Assembly: GCA_910578515.1 (NCBI GenBank)
Contig: CAJTQR010000003.1
Span: 124,001-188,000, forward strand
DNA length: 64,000 nucleotides
DNA from: an uncultured Duncaniella sp.
Lineage (GTDB): Bacteria; Bacteroidota; Bacteroidia; Bacteroidales; Muribaculaceae
Direction of reading: 5' to 3'
This document shows, one piece after another, positions 58,707-64,000 of the stretch. The position numbers and the translations under genes were made by a program. The notes below the pieces were generated by a model. It ran no database searches, had not been told where the DNA came from, and saw nothing but the letters and a program-made list of their open reading frames with translations. Position 1 is the first letter of the stretch, and every line of letters begins with the position of its first letter.

Positions 58707-58988
58707 ATGAACGAGATAATCATCAATATTGTAGGCTACGCCGCGGCATTGTGTATGGTGTGCGGGTATCTGCCACAGGCCTTTCACACCATCCGTACAC
58801 GTGATACCGACGGAATCGCCGTGCCAACATTCCTTCTGCTCGGACTCGGAAGTGTGTTCTTCGTAATCCAGGGTTTACTGTTGAGCAACTGGCCGCTGGT
58901 CATAACCAACAGCATCACGACGGTATCGTCGGCGATAGTGTTCGGTATAAAGATAAACAATGACAGGAAAAAACGCAGAGGAGGCTGA
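58707..58988 (+). CDS. SemiSWEET-type sugar transporter (PQ-loop)
   Basis: A 93-residue protein with three membrane segments: IINIVGYAAALCMVCGYLPQ, then GIAVPTFLLLGLGSVFFVIQGLL, then PLVITNSITTVSSAIVFGI. The GYLPQ motif in the first and the conserved Asn in the third match the MtN3/SemiSWEET family, which dimerises to pass sugars. The ATG at 58707 is chosen because the first helix begins there. It is a lone plus-strand gene with its own TATCTTTG box and no sugar-utilisation neighbours. Confidence 0.85.
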   Translation: MNEIIINIVGYAAALCMVCGYLPQAFHTIRTRDTDGIAVPTFLLLGLGSVFFVIQGLLLSNWPLVITNSITTVSSAIVFGIKINNDRKKRRGG

Positions 58989-59103
58989 GAAACTGAATCA
59001 AATTACTTAAAACAGTTTCCGGGGACCGGTTAAAGAACAGAGTTCAACAATTTACAAAAAGTCTAAGAGTGTGTTTACTTTTTACATACTCTAAAAGCCG
59101 GTT

Positions 59104-59655
59104 CTACTTCTGCCATGTCAGTTCGGGGGTACCGGTGGCGTGGTTGATGTATCGCGCCAGGATAAACAGGTAGTCGCTCAGACGGTTTATGTAGGTGGTG
59201 ACGAGTGATGACACTACCGCTCCGGAGTCGGAGAGGGTAAGGATGTCGCGCTCGGCACGGCGGCATATAGTGCGCGCCACATGAGCCTGTGATGCCCCAA
59301 CGCTACCTCCGGGGAGAACGAACTGGCGGAGCTGCGGTACCATGGAATCGAGTGTGTCGATGGCATTCTCAAGAGCAGTCACATCGTCGTCGGTGAGCAT
59401 TGGCACAGCGCCTTCGGAACCGTCGGCAAGATATGCCCCGATGTTGAACAGGAGATTGTTGACCCTAAGGAGCGTCTCGTTGACGAAATTGTCGAGAAAT
59501 GCAGTCTGTGCCTGCAGCAGACCGATGTGGGCATTCAGCTCATCGATGGTGCCATAGGCGTTCACACGTGGGGAATTCTTAGGCACACGGGTGCCATTAA
59601 CCAGAGAGGTGGTGCCGGCGTCGCCGGTGCGGGTGTAAAGCAGACTCTTTTTCAT
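59104..59655 (-). CDS. Cob(I)alamin adenosyltransferase, PduO type
   Basis: A 183-residue ATP:cob(I)alamin adenosyltransferase, which makes adenosylcobalamin. Motifs: LLYTRTGDAGTTSLVNGTRVPK at the N-terminus (ATP-binding loop), AYGTIDELNAHIGL, and the C-terminal CRRAERDILTL and TYINRLSDYLFILARYIN. The helical-bundle trimer layout is complete. I chose the ATG at 59655, because the family starts with M(K)xxLYTRTGD; an upstream Met adds three residues. A TACATTTG box at 59662-59669 ends 6 nt before this start. Confidence 0.92.
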   Translation of the reverse strand: MKKSLLYTRTGDAGTTSLVNGTRVPKNSPRVNAYGTIDELNAHIGLLQAQTAFLDNFVNETLLRVNNLLFNIGAYLADGSEGAVPMLTDDDVTALENAIDTLDSMVPQLRQFVLPGGSVGASQAHVARTICRRAERDILTLSDSGAVVSSLVTTYINRLSDYLFILARYINHATGTPELTWQK

Positions 59656-59661
59656 AATTTG

Positions 59662-59669
59662 CAAATGTA
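59662..59669 (-). promoter_or_regulatory. -7 box at the adenosyltransferase start
   Basis: TACATTTG on the minus strand, 6 nt before the ATG at 59655, giving an expected leaderless transcript. No obvious -33 TTTG. Confidence 0.5.
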
Positions 59670-59721
59670 GGGATTTTATTTGTAAATTGTAAGAGGGACA
59701 TAAAAAATCAGGTTTTTTATG

Positions 59722-59729
59722 TACTTTTG
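59722..59729 (+). promoter_or_regulatory. -7 box of ribE
   Basis: TACTTTTG on the plus strand, 57 nt before the ribE ATG. I see no FMN-riboswitch-like leader in that interval. Confidence 0.5.
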
Positions 59730-59786
59730 TGAAATCAAAGTGTAAATCAGTTCATATTATAGAAACAATTCATAAAAAGAAACAAT

Positions 59787-60389
59787 ATGTTTTCAGGAAT
59801 AGTTGAGGAGGCGGCGCTTGTCGCAGATGTAATCCGCAAGGACGGTAACGTGGAACTGGTGGTTAAGAGCAGTTTTACCGACGAGCTCAAGATAGACCAG
59901 AGTGTGGCACACAACGGAGTCTGCCTTACAGTTGTATCTCTTCCGGGAGATGGCACTTACAGTGTCACCGCCATTCAGGAAACCCTTGACCGCAGCAATC
60001 TCGGAGACCTCAAGCCGGGCGACCTTGTGAATCTTGAACGCTCAATGATGATGAACGGTCGACTTGACGGACATATAGTACAGGGACATGTGGATACCAC
60101 AGCCGTGTGCGAGGCAATCGAGGAGGTTGAGGGTAGCCGCTACTACAAGTTCACCTACGACGTGGCGCCAGAGATGGCAGCCAAGGGGTATGTGACCGTG
60201 GAGAAGGGTTCGGTGACAGTGAATGGTGTGAGCCTTACCGTATGCGATTCAGAGCGTTATTCTTTCCGTGTCGCTATAATCCCTTATACATTCGAGCATA
60301 CCAACTTCAAGAATATCGAGGTTGGAACACGTGTGAATATCGAATTTGACATCATCGGGAAGTATCTCGCGAGATTGTCGGAATTCTAA
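59787..60389 (+). CDS. ribE: Riboflavin synthase alpha chain
   Basis: A 200-residue riboflavin synthase that dismutates two lumazine molecules. It shows the two repeated lumazine-binding domains: the first starts MFSGIVEEAALV with HNGVCLTVVS, the second has GHIVQGHVDTTAVC and VTVNGVSLTVCD. The length is normal (about 200). It is divergently placed from the adenosyltransferase gene. No other riboflavin-synthesis gene adjoins it; ribF is about 11 kb to the left. Confidence 0.96.
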   Translation: MFSGIVEEAALVADVIRKDGNVELVVKSSFTDELKIDQSVAHNGVCLTVVSLPGDGTYSVTAIQETLDRSNLGDLKPGDLVNLERSMMMNGRLDGHIVQGHVDTTAVCEAIEEVEGSRYYKFTYDVAPEMAAKGYVTVEKGSVTVNGVSLTVCDSERYSFRVAIIPYTFEHTNFKNIEVGTRVNIEFDIIGKYLARLSEF

Positions 60390-60522
60390 ACACACGCAAA
60401 GGGAGTTTAAATCGGAACATTATAATGGAATTGATTGTTAGAGATTTGTGTGCGGGAGAGAAGTAAAGTTGTGATTTTAACTTTTTTAATTAAAAAAATT
60501 AAAACGAGACGATAAAATAGCC

Positions 60523-60530
60523 TAACTTTG
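60523..60530 (+). promoter_or_regulatory. -7 box of the FKBP cluster
   Basis: TAACTTTG, with an expected transcript start about 180 nt before the first FKBP gene. The 60390-60718 interval is AT-rich with repeated TTATATA words; no ORF or clear riboswitch is visible. Confidence 0.5.
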
Positions 60531-60718
60531 CAAGCTCATATACTCCGCAAGTTGATATAGAAAGGTTATAAGCGATTATATACTCTTATATATATTTCGA
60601 TTAGCTGTCCTGATTGCGACAGGATTATATAAGTTGTATATATTGCTCGTCAACATTCCTAATATGTGACTTGCGATAAGTTCATATAAATCAAAATTAA
60701 TCAATTCAAAATATAATT

Positions 60719-61345
60719 ATGGAAAAGAAAGAATTGGACAGAATCAGTTACGCTCTTGGTCTGAGCATGGGAAACAACTTCCGTGCGAGCGGAATTCAGC
60801 AGATTGACGTGCAGGATTTTGCAGATGGTGTTGCGGCCGTTTTCTACGGTTCAGAGCCCAAAATGACCTACGACGAAGCAAAGGCTGAAATACAGAAATA
60901 TTTCACAGCACTCGAAGAGAAGCAGCGTGCGGAAGCCGCCAAGATGGCAGATGTAAACGAAGCAGCCGGTAAGAAATTCCTTGAGGAAAACGGCAAGCGC
61001 GCAGAGGTCAAGACCACAGCGTCAGGACTTCAGTATGAAGTGCTTCAGGAAGGTGACGGAGAGCAGCCAACCGCTCAGGACCAGGTAGAGGTACACTATA
61101 CCGGCAAACTGATTGACGGAACTGTATTTGACAGCTCGGTAGAACGCGGTATGCCAGCCACTTTCGGTGTCACACAGGTTATACCCGGATGGGTAGAGGC
61201 ACTTCAGCTCATGAAAGCAGGCTCAAAGTGGCGTCTGTTCATACCGTCACAGCTCGCATACGGTCCACAGGGAGCCGGCGGCGTGATAGGTCCGAACGCA
61301 ACTTTGATATTTGATGTAGAGCTTCTAAAGGTTATTAAGAAATAA
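60719..61345 (+). CDS. FKBP-type peptidylprolyl isomerase, cytoplasmic
   Basis: A 208-residue isomerase without a signal peptide. Residues 1-85 are a helical FKBP_N-type dimerisation region (LDRISYALGLSMGNNFR), followed by the FKBP domain (ASGLQYEVLQEGDG, HYTGKLIDGTVFDSS, VIPGWVEALQLMKAGSKWRLFIPSQLAYG, NATLIFDVELLKVI). The Mip/FklB-like layout is complete. It is the first of three FKBP genes in a row on this strand, and the one without an export signal. Confidence 0.93.
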   Translation: MEKKELDRISYALGLSMGNNFRASGIQQIDVQDFADGVAAVFYGSEPKMTYDEAKAEIQKYFTALEEKQRAEAAKMADVNEAAGKKFLEENGKRAEVKTTASGLQYEVLQEGDGEQPTAQDQVEVHYTGKLIDGTVFDSSVERGMPATFGVTQVIPGWVEALQLMKAGSKWRLFIPSQLAYGPQGAGGVIGPNATLIFDVELLKVIKK

Positions 61346-61441
61346 ACAGAAAGTGTCGGGTCTTTGAAATAAAGAGACGAGTTTCCGAAACAATAAGAAG
61401 TTCAAAACAAATCAATAACAGGTTTTTCAACCCTATTATTA

Positions 61442-62218
61442 ATGAAACATATCCTGATTTCACTTTTTACGTGTCTGCTGACTTTGGCTGCTAATGCAGC
61501 TGAAGTCAGTGACTCGTTGTCACGTGCACTGGCGACCTATTGGGGTAGCGCAGTAAAAGTCAAAGATATGACTCCGGCCCAGGTGGAGCAGTTCACCAAA
61601 GGTATGGAGGAATCTCTTGCAGCTGAGAATGATTCAGTACGTCAGGCTTATATCCAGGGAGTGCTTTACGGCATGCGTCTGCAGAGCAGTCTTAAAGATA
61701 TGGAGACCCTCGGATTGAAGGCAGATGCGGCAGCAGTCGGCCCGTATGTGGCACAGGTGATAAAAGGCGCTGATTTAGGTTTCACCCAGAGTAGCGCACA
61801 GCATTATCTGGATGGATTGATATCGGGCGCGCAACAGGTTTCGGCAGAGTCGGAAGCCAAATTCGTGGCAGAGGAGGGAGCGAAACCGGGTGCGGTCACA
61901 ACCCCCACGGGACTTGTGTTCCAGACCATCAGCGACGGAGCGGGAACCCCTCCGACAAAGGCGCAGAAGGTGAAAATCAGTTACGTGGCCCGATTGAGCA
62001 ACGGCGAGATTTTTGACAGTACAGACGAACCAGTGGTGTTTGACCTCATCAATCTCATACCGGGATTCTCCGAAGGTCTACAGATGATGAAACCAGGAGG
62101 GAAATACCGTTTAGTAATCCCCTCGCAGCTTGGCTACGGGGAACATGGAGCCGGCGGAGTGATACCGCCCGGGGCAGCCTTGGATTTCACGGTAGAGCTA
62201 TTGTCAATAGAGGATTGA
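61442..62218 (+). CDS. FKBP-type peptidylprolyl isomerase, exported
   Basis: A 258-residue protein with a signal peptide (MKHILISLFTCLLTLAANAA), a helical N-terminal region (residues 25-150) and an FKBP domain (TPTGLVFQTISDGAGTPP, SYVARLSNGEIFDSTDEP, LIPGFSEGLQMMKPGGKYRLVIPSQLGYG, AALDFTVELLSIE). In the canonical YTG position it has YVA, so ligand or substrate preference may differ. It lies 96 bp after the first FKBP gene and probably works on periplasmic proteins. Confidence 0.92.
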   Translation: MKHILISLFTCLLTLAANAAEVSDSLSRALATYWGSAVKVKDMTPAQVEQFTKGMEESLAAENDSVRQAYIQGVLYGMRLQSSLKDMETLGLKADAAAVGPYVAQVIKGADLGFTQSSAQHYLDGLISGAQQVSAESEAKFVAEEGAKPGAVTTPTGLVFQTISDGAGTPPTKAQKVKISYVARLSNGEIFDSTDEPVVFDLINLIPGFSEGLQMMKPGGKYRLVIPSQLGYGEHGAGGVIPPGAALDFTVELLSIED

Positions 62219-62397
62219 CGCACCTAACTGAGTCCGAACTTATTTTCAGTTTCTACGAACTGTCTAAAAAGGACCATTCTATCGGTTTACAAGCTAATCT
62301 ATTCATAAAAAACTTATTCGATTTATAATTAAAGGAACGGGAGAGATATTACTATTTCCCGGTCCGGGATAAGGGATAACCCATTAACTAAAAATAT

Positions 62398-63315
62398 ATG
62401 AAAAAAATTGTAATGCTTTGCGGCGCAGCCGCAATGATGATTACCGCAGTTACTTCATGTGGTAATTCAAGCAGCGTTTCTGCTAACGGCGGTTTCAGTG
62501 ACTCACTTTCAGTGGCTATAGGTACAAGCCAGGGCGCACGTCTTGCATCAGACTATAACACTCTTCCCGAGGAGCAGAAAGCATCCTTGAAGAAGGATGA
62601 TATACTTCGCGGTTTCAAGCAGGCAGTCATGACCGACACTACCCAGCAGGGCTATCTTAGCGGTCTGCAGTTTGGTCTGCAGATAGCAGGTCAGCTCTAC
62701 CGTTACGAGCAGGCCGGTATCCACATTGACCGCAGCAAGCTCTACGATGCTTACGCAAAGGCTTTCAACTCAGATTCAATCAGCCCCGAAGAGCTTCAGA
62801 AGTCACAGTTGGAACTTCAGACTCTTGCACAGCAGGCACAGGAGAAGATGATGGAATTCTACCGTCAGCAGGAAGAGGCAGCCAAAGCTGCTAAGGAAAA
62901 CGCTCCCGAAGCAAAGGAAAACAAGGAGAAGGGTGAAGCTTACATCAAGGATGCAATGGCTAAGGACCCCTCAATCAAGATGACAGAATCAGGTCTTGCC
63001 TATAAGGTTATTAACGAAGGAACCGGAGCAGCTGTCGGTATGGACGGTCGCGCAAAGGTGAAGTATACCGGCAAGCTTATCGATGGTACAGTATTTGACA
63101 GCAACGAAGGCGTTTCATTCTCACCCCGTCAGGTTGTTCCCGGTTTCGGTGAGGGTCTCGCTATGATGAAAAATGGTGCTAAATATGTGCTTTACATTCC
63201 AGGCAATCTTGCTTACGGTGTAGATGGTACACCTGACGGAAAGATTGGTCCTAACGCAACGTTGGTGTTCGAGCTGGAAACTTCAGATGTTACTCCTGCT
63301 CCTACCGCTAAATAA
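62398..63315 (+). CDS. FKBP-type peptidylprolyl isomerase, lipoprotein
   Basis: A 305-residue Mip-like isomerase. MKKIVMLCGAAAMMITAVTSC is a lipoprotein signal with Cys21, so the protein is membrane-anchored. A long helical region (residues 35-190, with AQQAQEKMMEFYRQQEEAAKAAKEN) resembles the dimerisation stalk of Mip. The C-terminal FKBP domain has YTGKLIDGTVFDSNEG, VVPGFGEGLAMMKNGAKYVLYIPGNLAYG and NATLVFELE. It is the third FKBP gene, 180 bp after the second, and ends at a strong terminator. Confidence 0.93.
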   Translation: MKKIVMLCGAAAMMITAVTSCGNSSSVSANGGFSDSLSVAIGTSQGARLASDYNTLPEEQKASLKKDDILRGFKQAVMTDTTQQGYLSGLQFGLQIAGQLYRYEQAGIHIDRSKLYDAYAKAFNSDSISPEELQKSQLELQTLAQQAQEKMMEFYRQQEEAAKAAKENAPEAKENKEKGEAYIKDAMAKDPSIKMTESGLAYKVINEGTGAAVGMDGRAKVKYTGKLIDGTVFDSNEGVSFSPRQVVPGFGEGLAMMKNGAKYVLYIPGNLAYGVDGTPDGKIGPNATLVFELETSDVTPAPTAK

Positions 63316-63343
63316 TCAAGGGAATTAAGGAAACTTTTTTTAG

Positions 63344-63379
63344 TCCGCCCTGCCTCAGAAAGGCAGGGCGGATTTTTTT
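63344..63379 (+). terminator. Terminator of the FKBP cluster
   Basis: TCCGCCCTGCCT pairs with AGGCAGGGCGGA (12 bp, 5-nt loop), followed by TTTTTTTA, about 28 nt past the third FKBP stop. Confidence 0.9.
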
Positions 63380-63420
63380 ATTGTCTCCATCAGGCAGATT
63401 CTGAGTGTGTGAACCGGAGG

Positions 63421-64000
63421 TTAGTTGTTTGGGGTGATGCGGATGTGGGTGTCGGGATAGCGGAGGACAAGGCATGAGGCTTCGGTGAGGACTGTAGCCT
63501 CGGTGTTGCGGACGCCTTGCTTGCGGAAGCTGATTCGCTCGGCGCTGAATGGCAGGTGGGTATATTTGGTGATATACTCAGGGTCGATAATCATGCCGTA
63601 TGCGGACATGCCGCAGAGGTCGAAAATCTCGGAGTGAGCCACATAGAGAGTGCCGAATTTCGACACGAGTTTGTTGAAGTTGATACCCCAGATTGTTTCG
63701 TTGTCTTCGGCTCCCACGGTTCGATTGGCTTTGAGATTGCTCATCTGTTCGATTAGGTCAGAGCCGGCAATCAGAATTTTTCGCGTAGACCCACCACCCT
63801 GGGTGAACGCCGTTTTCATCATGGAGATTAAGGTTCGGTTGCTGAATCGCCCCTTGGTGTATTGGAACTCCTTGGCTGCCTGGTGCCATATACCTCCGGT
63901 GAGGAATACTTCGTCGTTGGAGTCGTTGGCGAGTTGCAGACGTGTGCAGTTTCCAAACATGAATGATTTCTCCATGCCGAGGCGCATGTCGATTATGGCT
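63421..64000 (-). CDS. Phage-type major capsid protein fragment (SU10/DUF5309-like), 5' end off the window
   Basis: The reading frame stays open to the right edge, so only the last 190 or so residues are present (the edge reads AIIDMRLGMEKSFMFGN). Segments such as LTGGIWHQAAKEFQYTKGRF, ILIAGSDLIEQMSNLK, INFNKLVSKFGTLYVAHSEIFD and CLVLRYPDTHIRI resemble the C-terminal half of SU10-type (DUF5309) major capsid proteins. It follows the FKBP terminator by about 40 bp on the opposite strand and may mark the edge of a prophage beyond the window. The family call is from memory. Confidence 0.6.
   Translation of the reverse strand, partial: AIIDMRLGMEKSFMFGNCTRLQLANDSNDEVFLTGGIWHQAAKEFQYTKGRFSNRTLISMMKTAFTQGGGSTRKILIAGSDLIEQMSNLKANRTVGAEDNETIWGINFNKLVSKFGTLYVAHSEIFDLCGMSAYGMIIDPEYITKYTHLPFSAERISFRKQGVRNTEATVLTEASCLVLRYPDTHIRITPNN

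Noticed and set aside
60390..60718. Riboswitch or tRNA in the 329-bp gap before the FKBP genes
   Set aside because: The region is AT-rich with TATA-type repeats; I could not find a cloverleaf or a known aptamer pattern.

Overview
The window looks like a chromosomal segment from a gut Bacteroidales bacterium, most likely in or near Muribaculaceae. Support: many genes have the Bacteroidetes -7 promoter box TAnnTTTG, often with TTTG about 20 nt upstream; Shine-Dalgarno sites are rarely seen; and it carries families typical of the phylum (GLPGLI, DUF4254, DUF4919, GH3-like, plug-domain proteins, FKBP lipoproteins). The family-level placement is inference from protein style. No rRNA, tRNA, CRISPR array or intact IS was seen.

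Layout. 0-3.4 kb: ybeY, a DUF4254 gene, a radical SAM gene and an LD-carboxypeptidase gene. 3.4-5.7 kb: an accessory island with a RepA-like ATPase/HTH gene enclosed by 91-bp inverted repeats, a six-unit 14-bp iteron array upstream of it, and a truncated Abi_2 gene. 5.7-15.2 kb: a beta-helix secreted protein, pyrH-frr, a thioredoxin-fold protein, a response regulator whose phospho-acceptor Asp is replaced by Glu, rnhB, a stand-alone TonB plug protein, a glycosyltransferase and a lipoprotein. 15.2-20.1 kb: nadA and leuS between two 413-bp, AT-rich, non-coding inverted repeats rich in TTATNNACA boxes. 20-30.8 kb: mostly minus-strand housekeeping (pectinesterase, trmD, an rRNA methyltransferase, dciA, recF, alkaline phosphatase, GH3). 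30.8-35.5 kb: a SNF2 helicase and an unidentified 617-aa partner. 35.8-41.6 kb: a second accessory patch with a MITE-like palindrome, a Crp-type gene whose tail is repeated downstream, an AlbA_2 regulator, small membrane proteins and an S41 protease. 41.6-63.4 kb: conserved genes (FadL-type porin, yidC, pyrG, ribF, PpiD-like, an ABC-3 permease, aroA, LPG-synthase-like, an Ig-like lipoprotein, cobalamin adenosyltransferase, ribE, three FKBP isomerases). The right edge cuts a phage-type capsid gene.

The strongest signal is the pair of 413-bp inverted repeats around nadA-leuS. In sampled 60-nt lines the plus strand goes from C-rich on the left to G-rich on the right of this region, whichever strand the genes are on. 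A negative-to-positive GC-skew switch is what a replication origin produces. With the box clusters, and with recF and dciA (helicase loader) about 5 kb away, I infer that the window holds the chromosomal origin in a duplicated, mirror-image form. The second signal is the RepA-like gene with iterons and inverted repeats, which resembles a plasmid replication module lodged in the chromosome.
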